Positions 1 through 9,768 of a stretch of DNA of 13,876 bases are shown one piece after another (position 1 is the first letter of the stretch; every line of letters starts with the position of its first letter). The notes beneath the pieces were generated by a model. That model had not been told where the DNA came from. It worked only from the letters and a program-made list of their open reading frames with translations, and did no database searches. A program made the translations under genes and the position numbers. The DNA comes from Rhizomucor pusillus (lineage: Eukaryota > Mucoromycota > Mucoromycetes > Mucorales > Lichtheimiaceae): assembly GCA_900175165.2 (NCBI GenBank), contig FWWN02000255.1:1-13876 (forward strand), in the 5' to 3' direction.

Positions 1-58
1 GTAGTACGAGCTTTCGCGTAAACGAGGAAAAAGTCACTTAGCGATATGATTTCTCTAG
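1..58 (+). other. 3' part (or whole) of an intron in the Spc7-like gene
   Basis: The frame that reads the exon from base 59 meets stops in this stretch. It ends in TCTCTAG directly before the coiled-coil exon, so it reads as intron. It begins with GTAGTA, which could be the donor itself and would make a 58-bp intron, the same size as several others here; the donor could equally lie outside the window. The same intron is mirrored at 13819-13876. Confidence 0.55.
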
Positions 59-1266
59 GACGAGGCATACCTGAGATACTTCCAAAAGCGTTTAGACACA
101 CGGCTCCCGGAAATCAAGAAAGCGAAGCAAGAGTCAGACGAGGCTCTCCAAGAAGCGAAAGAAAAGTATGGATACAAGGGATATACAATGCTTCACTTTC
201 ACTATAAGCTTGCTTACAAAATTAACAGAGAGAAAGCCTATAACCGGATCGACAGGGTTGCGTTATCTAGCGTCAAGGAAGAAATTGCTGAGCAAAGGTA
301 TAGCGATACAAATACGGTATTTTATATCTTCACGCTCAACGCAATCCAAATCTAGGGCTGCTGTGGAAGTTCTCGAAGAAGACGCACAGGCAATGGACGA
401 GGAGCGCTCGAACTTGGAAAAAGAGCTTGCTGCTCTGGCAGAACAAGAACGCGAACTGGAGGCTGTAAGAGTTGGAGGCATAACTCGCGTGAAACACTGG
501 TTCTAACATTTGGATGGAAAAGGCTATCACACACGCAGAGGAAGCAAGAGATCCAAACTTGGAAGTTGGCGAACCTGAAGAAGAGCCAGTTAAAAGTAAG
601 GACAGAGAATGGCAAGTTTAGTTGGCGGGGTACTGAATCAGAAAATACTACGATAGAAGAACCTTACGGAATTTGCTCACAATATGGACGATGGCGTGTT
701 AAGAAAGATACCGATGCATTTCTCGATATCTGGACCAACGATGAACAGCTCAATCTCACAATCGACAGAGCAAAACTTGGAAGAAAGGAATCTAGTGCGA
801 TCAAACTCAAGCTCAAGAAAAAGCTGAGGGAAGAATATGGCTATTTTGCAAACTTTATCAATGATCTCGAGCGCAAATTGGACGATACCTGGGAAGAAGA
901 AAAGGTTAGCAGTGGTGTATGAAATCGAAAGTTTTATCAGCAAGCTGATATATGTCTCCGTAGATAATCCAGACTGTGGCCTCGTATTGGAATCAGATTC
1001 GCTTGATTTACAAGGAGCTTGACCTTGTAAGCAATACTTTCTTTGTAAAGAGCAAGCCTTTCGAAAACCACGAAACAGGAGTGCAGACTTGTATTTGTCT
1101 ATTTAATTATGCCAACTTCATCAAAGTAACTGTAAGTTGGCGAATATCACCCAAGAGTGTTTTGCAATTCCCTGACAATGGTTCAGAGGAATTGCATGTA
1201 AAATTACACTATGGACCTGTATCGTAAGTTTGTTTGAAAACCCTTCCGAGTAATTGCAAATTCTCA
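1..1266 (+). repeat. Left arm of a 1,266-bp perfect inverted repeat
   Basis: Every base checked here is the exact reverse complement of 12611-13876 (base i pairs with 13877-i). The match includes intron sequence, so it is not codon-level conservation. It stops at base 1266 inside the last intron of the Spc7-like gene: the next two bases are CG here and GA in the other copy, an 11-base match follows up to the acceptor, and then the exons differ. The outer edge coincides with the window edge, so the arm may continue outside. The arm holds the 3' part of one gene and no complete gene. Confidence 0.97.
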
Positions 1267-1391
1267 CGATACTCTATAGCGAAGAAACAGTGAACCAAAT
1301 CATATACGATTTGGTCAAAGAGCGTGGCTTCGTTAACCTGGCGCATACCCTTAAAGAAGCTCTAACAAGTATACAAGCATATAATAAATAA
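59..1391 (+). CDS. Spc7/KNL1-like kinetochore protein, C-terminal part (left copy; 5' end outside the window)
   Basis: Six exons fit in phase: 59-165, 229-297, 356-464, 539-904, 973-1223 and 1280-1391. They give 337 residues ending in TAA at 1389-1391. Residues 1 to about 115 are a charged Glu/Lys/Gln-rich coiled coil (EEIAEQRAAVEVLEEDAQ). Residues 140-217 look like the beta-rich core (RWRVKKDTDAFLDIW). Residues 218-337 start with WNQIRLIYKELDL and resemble the C-terminal globular part of Spc7/KNL1. In known fungi this protein links Mis12 and Ndc80 complexes to the centromere and recruits Bub1 at its N-terminus, which is not in the window. The intron at 166-228 is a multiple of three without a stop, so retention would add 21 residues. 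The last exon encodes a tail ending AYNK and runs into an AATAAA. The gene converges on the SDR gene 71 bp away. Identity with Spc7 comes from memory of the family pattern; another coiled-coil protein is possible. Confidence 0.6.
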
Positions 1392-1462
1392 AAATATGAG
1401 GAAATACATCCAGATGAGTAGTGTAAAGCAAGTGACTCAACGAAAGAAAATGGGCTTTATTT

Positions 1463-2746
1463 TTACATTTCAGAGAAATTCGTCGGGACCGGACCTGTAG
1501 GCTCTCCTTCAGGAGTCTTTTGGAAGGCATTTTAACGATTGACGAATGATACGAAACACTTGCAATATCTATGCTTACCACGTAGGCAGAAGCTAAACCG
1601 CCATCGACTCGGAAGTCCACACCGGTCACGTAGGAGCTTTCGTCAGAAGCAAGGAAAAGTGCGCCGTAAGCTTGCTCGATAGCCTCGCCTATTTTTTTTT
1701 TTTTTTAACTTTGAGTAACAAGCTTTACGCCTAGGCAAAATTCTATCCCGATGTTGTTACATACCGAAGCGACCCTGCGGGACATGCACTAGTCGTCGTT
1801 GCTTCTTTTCCTCTGTGTTCAAAAAGTCCATGAGCAATGGTGTTCGCAAGGGGCCAGGGCACAGCGCGTTGAAACGAATGTTTTCACGTGCGTGGACCAT
1901 GGCAAGTTCGCGTCTACAGATATAAATAATATTTTAGCATCGTTGCCGCTGCAGCTCCGTAGAATATTTACGTCATGGCCAATACGGCGCCCTTGGAGGC
2001 AGTGTCTACAGGGAAGGAGGCAGTTTAGTTCGTTCGTATAAAGTATGTCTGGCAACCAGGAATACTTGCAAGCAAGTTGAGGAGTAGCAGCGCCCATGAT
2101 AGCCACGAAGCTAGCGGTGTTGATAACTGATCCACCACCGCTCTTGCGCATCGCAATGATAGCATGCTTGCATCCGTACCACACACCCTTGACATTGATA
2201 TCCATTGTCAAGTTCCTGAAATCACGCGATGCATGTAAGCTACTTGTTGCTGGAAAGAACAACGCATCCATTGAACTGACCAGATACGTTCCTCGGTCGT
2301 CAACGCATTGTCATCCTCTGGGTGCATGATGCCGGCATTGTTGAACATGATATCCAGTTTGCCTTTGGCGTACGTACAATTCAATTTTCCATCCACGAGG
2401 ACAAGTCTGCATAACACGTACCAAACTTTTCCACGGCTGTGTCAACCAGGCGTTTGACCTGCTCTTCCTTTGAGACATCGGTTGGCACAGCGATGGCCTT
2501 GTTCGGTCCAGCGAACTTTTCTATCTTTTCCAGAGTCGCGTTTAATCCCTTTTCGTTTAGATCCGCGCACACGACGTATGCGCCTTCTTTTGCAAACAGC
2601 ACTGCAGACTCGAAGCCGATACCGCTGTTGCAAATGATATGCTGATCTTAGTGGAAATACAATGTACCATTTGGATCTGCTCGAGAACCAAACCTGGCAG
2701 CACCGGTGATAATAGCTACTCTGCCGGAGAGACGACCGCTAGTCAT
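1463..2746 (-). CDS. Short-chain dehydrogenase/reductase, NAD(P)-dependent, 276 aa, eight exons
   Basis: Exons on the minus strand: 2694-2746, 2422-2624, 2281-2362, 2070-2215, 1972-2005, 1765-1913, 1579-1688 and 1463-1516. They total 831 nt and join in phase from ATG at 2746 to TAA at 1463. The 276-residue length is normal for classical SDRs, soluble Rossmann-fold oxidoreductases. All signature residues are present: TGAASGIG (14-21) for the cofactor, D43 after the second strand (VVCADL, which favours NAD), NNAG (93-96), catalytic N120, S148, Y162 and K166 in YTASK, then the CPGP loop and a C-terminal FRVDGG. The substrate cannot be told from sequence. Introns are 58-76 bp; the fourth starts with GC. 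The ATG follows a CT-rich leader. It is convergent with the Spc7-like gene, and a decayed copy lies near the right arm in mirrored orientation. No break was found, so it is probably functional. Confidence 0.93.
1692..1706 (+). repeat. T15 homopolymer inside an SDR intron
   Basis: A run of 15 T on the plus strand (A15 on the coding strand) lies between the branch region and the acceptor of the 76-bp intron 1689-1764. It is in a non-coding position, so length variation should be harmless. Its exact length is open to sequencing error. Confidence 0.85.
2006..2069 (-). other. GC-AG intron in the SDR gene
   Basis: The fourth SDR intron starts with GCAAGT, the usual strong form of a GC donor, and ends CCCTGTAG. 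Only this junction restores LAYTASKGAVL, which contains the catalytic Tyr and Lys. No GT donor nearby gives that reading. The same GCAAGT donor is kept in the decayed SDR copy at 12332, so it predates the duplication. Confidence 0.88.
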
Positions 2747-2777
2747 TGGAGAGAGCGTGAGAGAGAAGAAAAGACAG
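2747..2777 (-). promoter_or_regulatory. Pyrimidine-rich leader of the SDR gene
   Basis: Read on the minus strand, the 30 bases before the ATG are nearly all C and T (repeated CTCTCT and TTCTTC). This is common just upstream of fungal start codons, and it supports choosing the ATG at 2746. No clear TATA box was found in the 292 bp up to the next gene. Confidence 0.5.
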
Positions 2778-3038
2778 TCGACGACAGGATGTTTCTGTGG
2801 GAATTTTGTAACCCAACTCGGCACATGAAATCTTATTATACACAGTAGTTCCTGATTTTTCATGCCGCATACTATTATCACATCTGATATTTTTAACAAA
2901 CATCAAAAGCATAGCTACGGACTCCAGTGTGTGAGCCAAAGGGAAGAGACAACATCGTGAATGACGGCATTTACGACGCAAACAAGGCGCGGTAGCAAGC
3001 ACACTCCTTTTAGCCGCTCTAGATCCAAAATTGCGGGT

Positions 3039-4562
3039 TTATTCACTGAGTGACATTCTACTTAAGCTTCCACTGGCATCCTGCAGATTGAAAGAGCTCG
3101 AAGATAGCTGTGCAGGTTTTTGCTGAGCTCTGGCAGCAGCGTTGCTTGTGGGACTGCTGCCATACAAGGCATACGGAGGACTTGAGATCCCTGTGAGTAC
3201 AGGTGACCCTGACGCGGATACAGATGGCGATACCGCCCGTCTTTTCAGAGAGGTCGATGAGTATGTTTCGAATCGATCCTCAGACGCTATCGAGTCACAG
3301 GTAACAGTCAGAATAAAATGATAACAAGGTAGTAGTATCTTTTTACCTTTCCGCTTTATGCTCTTATATCCTTGCTGTACAGGCGAAGGAAGGTTCTCAA
3401 ACTGGAAATTCTAGGTAGTTTTCTATGTGAGTCCGCTTTTTCTTTCCTTTCGTCGATGCCCTTTTTCACGGCTTACTGTCATTTCCATTTCTGGGTTTAG
3501 CTTTGAGCATTGATAAGGCGCTATTGTCGGTGATATGCGAGCCCACGGCACTGCAGGCATCGGAGACTATATGTGACATAATGAGCAACTGCTGATAACG
3601 GCGTAGCTATCTATCTACACGCTGGACATCGTCATACCTGCACTTTGGAGGTATCGGACAGATCGCCTGTCAGTTGTTTACTTTTGAGCTGCTGGGTCAT
3701 GTCTCTCTCACGACGCATTTCGATATCCGCAAGTCGTGTTTCTTCCTTATTGATAATGTAACTATATATTTGCCCATGAATAACTCCAGAAAATACTTAC
3801 ATCTGTCTGGCTAATTACTCGCGCTAAAGCTTTTGATTTAGGCTAGCGCAAACGGAAGGAGAGAATTAGCCAATCCGATCAAACCGACAGAAAGCTTGGA
3901 GCAAATAGACAGCTTACGAACAAGGAGCTTCTCCTGCTGACACTTCGCTTTTCTGGGTCAGCGCGTAGTTTGCTGGGACCTGCTTCAGCGGCGCTACCAC
4001 TTCCGGTGCTTGCCGATCGATTATGCTGGCTAGATTGCTTCTTTTCTGCTGTGGAAGGGGTTGACGTTGAAGATAATGACGACGATGATGGGTGTCGTGA
4101 GGATATGGGTATAGGGGCAACAAATTTACGTTCTTGCTGTCGTGAGGATTCATCAAGCACCAGATCCTCAATGATGGCGGCACCAGAGGAAGAAGGCGCG
4201 CTGGAACCGGCGCCGCCGGACGAAGGGGTCCAGCCGCCGAGATCGGATGATAACGACCGCGTTAACCTGCGGGAACAAGAAGAAACAGCATCTGGAAACG
4301 GTGGTACGAGCAATTGCCGGCCACGGCCAGTGGATATAGATGATACAGAGCGCGCATCGTCAGAATCGATACTCATTTTCTGTGAGGAGGAAGACGGAGA
4401 AGCTGCCAGGGAGACTGAGGACGAACGTCGACGCAGGAATGGACGGTCATTGTTGCGGAAACTTTCGCCTTCTAGGTCAGACATGCGACAAAGATCTTCG
4501 TCGTCGGTATAACTAGCTCGTGACATTCTTCGAGCAGACTGTGGGGTATATCGGCGATCCAT
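3039..4562 (-). CDS. Ser-rich, probably nuclear protein with a KRKASEDRF...KRRAVSP region, 395 aa, six exons
   Basis: Exons on the minus strand: 3918-4562, 3801-3842, 3638-3745, 3477-3566, 3347-3401 and 3039-3286. They sum to 1,188 nt and join in phase from ATG at 4562 (MDRRYTPQSARRMSRA) to TAA at 3039; the five introns are 55-75 bp. Residues 1-215 are low-complexity, rich in Ser, Arg and Asp. Residues 230-250 form a short charged helix (EETRLADIEMRRERDMTQQ). Residues 311-334 hold two basic blocks, KRKASEDRF and SLKRRAVSP, spaced like a bipartite nuclear signal. Several SP and TP pairs lie around and after them, so proline-directed phosphorylation is plausible. The tail is again Ser-rich and ends SRMSLSE. 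I do not recognise a named family, although the basic SP-containing region looks like the conserved core of fungal proteins of unknown role. A nuclear regulatory role is inference. An in-frame stretch runs upstream of the ATG to 4619 but lacks another ATG. Confidence 0.72.
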
Positions 4563-5843
4563 GGTGTTGACACAATAATCTTGTTTGATCGTTTCTTTGC
4601 GAAAACAATTGCATAGCAACTGCGGAGTGCCAAGCTACAGCACTCATCTCACGTTTTTACTGCATTCCCGCAGTTTGAGCCGTCCCATAAATAAGAAATA
4701 TAGTACTCTTCTCAATAAGCAAACGTGCCAGTTATATTTTGCTGTAGCTAGACTTACATAGGTACATTGGATTCTGTGTTTAATATCAGCATCGGCCAGC
4801 ACGAGATCGAGTTCAAAAATTGAATTGCATAGTGGGTGTAATGATTATGCAGAATATTATGCTTAACAAGGAAGGATCATGTTGTCGGTATTATCCATTA
4901 TGAAACGGTTGTATAGTAAACCGTGGGTGTTGATGCAGGTGAGAGAATTTGTTCAATTAGATTCGATGTTATAGTTGCTGCTGTGATGCCTTTTCCAGGT
5001 GCAACGACTTTATCCTTCCTTTCTTTGCTACAGAAATGCATAGTAGTCATATCTCGTCGCACAACCACGTCTCAGACGAGCACCTGTCACTCTAGACCCA
5101 GAGACTTTTCCAGTATGTAACGTACTGTATGTAACAGGCATTGATTGGATTCCGGTAATCTGTCTCCCAATTTTCACATGTTACACTATAGTCGTTGTGA
5201 ACCAGCAACCGATAACCGTTATGGTATCTACGCGAATAATTATGTCCACACGGGAAGACATTCAATGAATTACTGTACTATAGAATCACTTTTCAGATTG
5301 CTGCTGTAATTGGCCCAGGTCGGTCGTGAAGAACGAGCACTCGCATGATTCTTGGTCACTCTGCGTTGCTCAGCCTTGTTCTAACTAAATAGGCTTAAGC
5401 GTACCTTGCTTTTCTTCTGTTTTTGGTGAGTCGTGTTGCTCGCTACTCATAAACGGATTCAGTTTGGAACAACTGAAAAACCAGAAACAAGAAACACCAA
5501 CTATTTTCAAGATGCGATGGCTCCCATGCAACGCACCAACAAGAGCTCAGAAAATGTAAATGTAAACTTACAGCGGTTAACACTCCTCTGTGAGATACTC
5601 AGAGCTTGTATGGATCATACAACGTAGCTCACCTGAACAGCAAACGATGGTGTCAACCTGTACGGTTACCACGTTACATGAAAATAGGATATGAACTTTA
5701 TTCGCATAGCCACAGTAATAGAGGTGCAGCACTTAATCCCTTAGCAGCGTATAAAAGTAGCGACGCAAGACCGTCCAGTAGTGAAACACAACACATCCTC
5801 TTTTCTTTAACATCCTAACTGTTTTGTTTTCGATACTAAAAGT
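4563..5843. other. 1.28-kb divergent intergenic region
   Basis: This lies between the divergently read Ser-rich gene and the first membrane-protein gene. Short open frames occur on both strands but lack coding character, family motifs or convincing splice structure. The only structured part I see is the promoter module of the membrane gene near its right end (5706-5756). It presumably contains the 5' leader and promoter of the Ser-rich gene as well, but no TATA box was evident there. Confidence 0.6.
5706..5756 (+). promoter_or_regulatory. Promoter module of membrane gene 1: ATAGCCACA, GGTGCA, TATAAAA
   Basis: ATAGCCACA lies at 5706-5714, GGTGCA at 5723-5728 and TATAAAA at 5750-5756, 88 bp before the ATG. 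The same first two words in the same order, followed by a TATA-like box, precede membrane genes 3 and 4. The binding factor is unknown. Confidence 0.65.
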
Positions 5844-6707
5844 ATGGATAGTGTCCTCCCGTTCTCGGCTACCTCCCTCGCTGTCAGCGGTGTAGTTACA
5901 ATCGGGCTTGTTGTCCAAGCGGTGCGCTTTCGAAAAAACCTGTCGCTGTATGGGCTAGCAATAGCGGCCGGTCTCTCTCTGTTTATCGGATCGGCCTTGA
6001 ACCTTGGACTGGAAAGCGCGGATACTTACTACTATTATAAGAGTGCAGTCCATATAATGATGGCAGGCTACTGGTTCATTACGGTTTTTCCTCCATTGCT
6101 GTGGTCAGTCGCGTTCAATACTTTCCGGACGGTTCACTCGGCAGCAGTAGCATCTGACGATCAAGGCACCAAGAAGTTTCCGTTATTGCAACCGTCGCTT
6201 GCTTTCACCGCTCTAGGATATGTGTGGGTATTCATTATAGTCATCTGCGCGATCGTTGTAGCCGCCTGGACTACCAACGTGGAGGGCGGTGGTGGAAGAG
6301 CTTTGCTGCGCGGCATCGATGCCTTCAACACGGAACAATTCGCTGCTTACGGTTTGTGGGCATTCGTTGTCTTTTTCGCTGGGCAATTCTACCTATCATA
6401 CTCCTACATCCAGCCTTTCCTGAAAAGTTTTGCTCTCTACGTGTTCCTGCTGTTGATCGTCGTTATTGGACAAACGGTTGTCATGGCCACAGGAATGTAC
6501 GGCTACGGTCTCGCTGGCGTCGTCGTCGGCTTTGTGTTGGTTAGACTCTTCGGTTGTTTTGCTTTGCTCGTCGTGGTTTTCTTTGGCCACCGTTGGGTAT
6601 TCGACCGTTCTGATCACGCTGGCGACCAACCCGGCGATGCTGGGGCAGTCGGCGCCAGCTCGCAACCGGGTTCCTCTGGAGCTCAAAACAAGGTAGAAGT
6701 GCCTTAG
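5844..6707 (+). CDS. Seven-helix membrane protein, array member 1, 287 aa, intronless
   Basis: A single open frame starts MDSVLPFSATSLAVSG. Hydrophobic segments are near residues 8-28, 34-56, 68-91, 119-142, 168-189, 194-217 and 222-248, giving seven likely helices and an Asp/Gly/Ser-rich tail of about 36 residues ending KVEVP. It shares family marks with the three later genes: QAVRF after helix 1, PPLLW and a Phe-Arg pair (FNTFR here) at the end of helix 3, LGYVW in helix 4, YGLWAF in helix 5 and FGHRW after helix 7. I do not recognise a characterised family. The seven-helix layout recalls receptors or small channels, but there is no retinal-binding lysine pattern of the rhodopsins and no GPCR signature that I can see. 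The start is fixed by alignment with the other members' N-termini and by the TATA box 94 bp upstream. Its lack of introns contrasts with the intron-rich neighbours. Confidence 0.85.
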   Translation: MDSVLPFSATSLAVSGVVTIGLVVQAVRFRKNLSLYGLAIAAGLSLFIGSALNLGLESADTYYYYKSAVHIMMAGYWFITVFPPLLWSVAFNTFRTVHSAAVASDDQGTKKFPLLQPSLAFTALGYVWVFIIVICAIVVAAWTTNVEGGGGRALLRGIDAFNTEQFAAYGLWAFVVFFAGQFYLSYSYIQPFLKSFALYVFLLLIVVIGQTVVMATGMYGYGLAGVVVGFVLVRLFGCFALLVVVFFGHRWVFDRSDHAGDQPGDAGAVGASSQPGSSGAQNKVEVP

Positions 6708-8318
6708 ATCCTTCCGTACCCTTATTGCCACGAACAAGTAGTTAACTTTACGTAATCCTGCCTCCTTATTTATTATCTTGAACTAATAACAAATATCACC
6801 AATTGTTTCTTGTAATTCAATTATATCTATTTCAAAATTGAAATATACATTTCTTCATTCGAGATGGGCGACAGATATATGCCATGCGATCACTTTGTAT
6901 AAAGTAGAGAATGATCACAATTTACAGTTGGATATTGACACTTGGATGCATTACCGTTGAAACTATGGGCTGGCTAGACAAAACAAGTAACAGAGGTACG
7001 GATGCTTTGGTTTTCTAATTTGTCATAATTCCATTTGCTGCATCTAGAGAACGATCAAATAAAGACTCATCGAGATGTTTCCTTTCCCAAAATTGCTGTG
7101 GTGTGGTTCTCGTTGTACATTGTTTGTCAACGGATCATAACAGATGATTATCTATATGTTTCTGAACGACTGGGGTTGTTTCTTGTCGTATATTGGTAAC
7201 CCACGACAACGCTTAAGAGCTTTCTTATATTATGAGAGTGCACAAGTTAAGATTGAGAATACCAAGTAACCATACGTTTGCGCTGCCTATGAGTATACCG
7301 CCCAGCTGCCTAATCTATTTTGCCTATACTGTACATTCCATTAAATAAAGATGCATTACTTGGCGAGAGATACGATGGTCGACAGAGACTAATGTACACC
7401 AAGAACTACGTACGAATTCGTAACTGACCGGATCAGAAGGCGTAAGGCCTGAATCCAGGATCCTGGAACCCGTGATAATTGAAGTTAGAGTCCAGACCCT
7501 TTCCACAGATTACAGTCCCACATAGTTTTGAGTACATTGTAGTATCAAGTACATCTTTGTGATTCCATTTGTGTTCCCTTGTACTTTGCCGGCTTCTTGA
7601 CTCATTCTATTGCTCAATTAGTGTTGCTGCAATTCAATACGCCCGTTTAGATAATACGAAATCAAATTCCTATCTACTGGTACTGTTCATTATTCAAAGT
7701 GTTTGTGATTCATGTGTGCTGAAAAGGGCGTAATATACGTGTATATGCCAGTTATCCAAATCTTACACTGTTGTACAAGCTCATGGGAAAAGAAGAATAA
7801 TTTTCCTCAATTGATACTGAGCAGATATTACATCTATTTTTCGTCAATGCGAAGCTTTGCATTCCGAAAAGGAATAAAAGGTTTTCTTTCATTGGTGAGC
7901 GACTTCGATAAGGTTGTGCAGAACCCAAAGTGTGACAACTACGTATGGATTATAACTCCTCCAATGATGGAGAAAAAAAGCGAGAGAAGGAAGCAGTTAT
8001 TCACGAATTGATCCATTGCAGCTTAAAATAACGGCTGAAAATCGTCGATCAAATACATCATCAGCATTAAAGCATAGACTTTAGGATGAATAACGAATAA
8101 TCAAAGCAATTCAAGCTTTGAGTCCTCTCAAATGCATTACATTTTTCATATACTGCGCACGCACGGATGACTCCGTCTTAACCTAAACGTGTTCTCCGAT
8201 GCTAAGCTTCCTCTGGATCACGGTGGCACAGTGATTTGTGAAGAATGCTTAAATACAAGGCAAGATTCCAGGTAGACTTGCTCGTTACTACTACTAATTT
8301 CTTCTCGTTTTCATCATC
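6708..8318. other. 1.6-kb intergenic region between membrane genes 1 and 2
   Basis: AT-rich sequence with no recognisable gene. A 99-codon open frame at 7712-8011 has no family motif and no promoter of the local type. I found no relic of the membrane family or of the SDR here. The first part should hold the 3' end of gene 1 and the last 100 bp the promoter of gene 2. Confidence 0.55.
8225..8257 (+). promoter_or_regulatory. Possible promoter elements of membrane gene 2
   Basis: GGCACAGTG at 8225-8233 resembles the GCCACAGTG of gene 4, and TTAAATACA at 8249-8257 could act as a weak TATA box 62 bp before the ATG. The full ATAGCCACA...GGTGCA module of the other three genes is not present, so this gene may be controlled differently. 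Confidence 0.3.
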
Positions 8319-9152
8319 ATGGATATCGCTTCTGCATATGTATCAGTAGACGGACTCGCAGGCAGTTACACTATCATTGCTCTCAACGCGATCGTTTTAC
8401 TATCGGTAATCGGTCAAGCTATTTACCAACGGCAGCTCAACGCTCGATTGGTTTACATCCTGCTTTCGTCCGCAAGCATGCTCGCTGCGAACGCTCTGTT
8501 TTGCTCGCTTGTAAACTCTAGAACCTCTGCATATTCAGCAGTGACAAGCTATACTCTGGCAGAATACGTCCTTGTCAGCATTACACCTCCATTTGCATGG
8601 CTTGTCGCTTTCGATGTATATCGCTTGGTCCGACCTCCAAACTCTTCTCACTCGCGTTACAGTTTTATGTACCTCGGATACCTGTGGGCTGCCATTGTAA
8701 TTGTCTGCGTTATCGCTGTTGCCGGATCGATCGCAAGTATTCTAGAACGAGGTTTTTTCATCAACAGGGCACAGGCTATCAGCCTTTACGGAACGTTCCA
8801 TTTTAACGGTTTCGGTCTTTGGGCTTTTCCCGTGTTCTTCGCTATCCAATGGGCTATTTGCTCCTCTGAAATCAAACGATACACTTCCACACTGCTGGTT
8901 TACGTATTCCTGCTTATCTGCGGTGTCGTGGGTTCCACTATCCTCTTGGCCGTCAGTCTGGATCAATTAACTACGCTTAAAGCCTTCAGCGCTGCCAGCT
9001 GGGCCAACTATGCATTGGTGCAAATCCTGACTCCAGTTGCACTCCTCTGGGCCGTTTTCGTTGGACATCGATGGCAGAGACCGCAGGAGCACGATGCACA
9101 TGGAGCAAAGACATTGCAAGAAGGCAGCAGCTTTCAACATTTAGAAGCATAG
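8319..9152 (+). CDS. Seven-helix membrane protein, array member 2, 277 aa, intronless
   Basis: An intact single-exon frame beginning MDIASAYVSVDGLAGSY. Likely helices are near residues 15-37, 43-64, 78-100, 115-139, 161-183, 190-212 and 226-249. Family marks are PPFAW with FDVYR at the end of helix 3, LGYLW in helix 4, FGLWAF in helix 5, LVYVFLL in helix 6 and VGHRW after helix 7. The charged tail ends SSFQHLEA, unlike the VEVP tail of members 1 and 3. The first 60 residues are much less like member 1 than the rest, so this is one of the more diverged copies. The function is not known to me; an integral membrane location is the only firm inference. Its upstream region lacks the full shared promoter module. 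Confidence 0.85.
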   Translation: MDIASAYVSVDGLAGSYTIIALNAIVLLSVIGQAIYQRQLNARLVYILLSSASMLAANALFCSLVNSRTSAYSAVTSYTLAEYVLVSITPPFAWLVAFDVYRLVRPPNSSHSRYSFMYLGYLWAAIVIVCVIAVAGSIASILERGFFINRAQAISLYGTFHFNGFGLWAFPVFFAIQWAICSSEIKRYTSTLLVYVFLLICGVVGSTILLAVSLDQLTTLKAFSAASWANYALVQILTPVALLWAVFVGHRWQRPQEHDAHGAKTLQEGSSFQHLEA

Positions 9153-9768
9153 CACTTTTCTTGTTATTCATATTTACATATACATACATGTACATAGAAA
9201 AACGATGCTAAGCCTATATTTTTATATTGTTACTGCTCCTTTATCATGACTAATATCAATACATACGAAGTGAAATATTCGAAGCATAGGTATCGAGTTG
9301 AACATTCATAACTTCGCGTATTTGGGTTCATGCCAACGCCTCTAGAAAAGAACAGGTGATGAAATATTGTATATTGGTTTATTACATGCAATTGAGACCA
9401 ATATAAATAAAGCAGATTAAGAGGTATACATAGAGTGTAGACAAGTTGTCATACTGATCGTTATACCTGGCAGAAAGTCAGGTTTTAATAAGGATTGACT
9501 AGTTGGAAGTAAGAACAGGGCTGAGTCCAGACGATGCGAACAAGTCGTGCTTTCAAAACTGTACGTACAGTAATTCCTTTGATGTTTTACACGATTCGGC
9601 AGTCCAAACTTTGAGTTATTGAGCTAGTAACGTCGACGGAAACATAGCTACATAGCCACATTACGTCCATGTGGTGCACTTTACACCATTGTTAATATAA
9701 AAAGAGAGAAAGAAAAAGAGTATAGTTGCAACGATTTTCAGCTCAACTTCTCCAGCTCTCTGCACAAT
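9153..9768. other. Intergenic region between membrane genes 2 and 3
   Basis: About 0.6 kb with no gene seen. The first part is AT-rich with repeated ACATAC-type stretches and probably holds the 3' end of gene 2. The last 120 bp carry the promoter module of gene 3. Confidence 0.55.
9652..9703 (+). promoter_or_regulatory. Promoter module of membrane gene 3: ATAGCCACA, GGTGCA, TATAAAAA
   Basis: ATAGCCACA at 9652-9660, GGTGCA at 9673-9678 and TATAAAAA at 9696-9703, about 66 bp before the first ATG. The module is complete although the gene behind it is frameshifted. Confidence 0.65.

Noticed and set aside
3020..3600. Plus-strand spliced gene with short hydrophobic and acidic pieces (for example LAAALLVGLLPYKAY)
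   Set aside because: Plus-strand pieces could not be joined in phase. On the minus strand the same DNA reads in phase through the last exons of the Ser-rich gene.
3970..4512. 180-codon plus-strand open frame, acidic, opposite the Ser-rich gene
   Set aside because: It is the antisense of the Ser/Arg-rich first exon. Its Asp/Glu richness follows from codons on the other strand, and it has no family motif. The minus frame continues through five well-formed splice junctions.
4736..4753. 18-base stretch matching 12340-12357 at 17 positions, possibly another SDR intron relic
   Set aside because: The similarity does not extend to either side and no exon sequence is near. One such match is not far from chance for a window of this size.
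5844..6707. Microbial-type rhodopsin identity for the seven-helix family
   Set aside because: Seven helices of similar size are present, but I see no lysine in helix 7 and no proton-carrier acidic pattern in helix 3, so retinal binding is not supported.
7712..8011. 99-codon open frame between membrane genes 1 and 2
   Set aside because: Mixed composition, no recognisable motif, no shared promoter module and no homologue elsewhere in the window. A frame of this length is expected by chance in AT-rich DNA.
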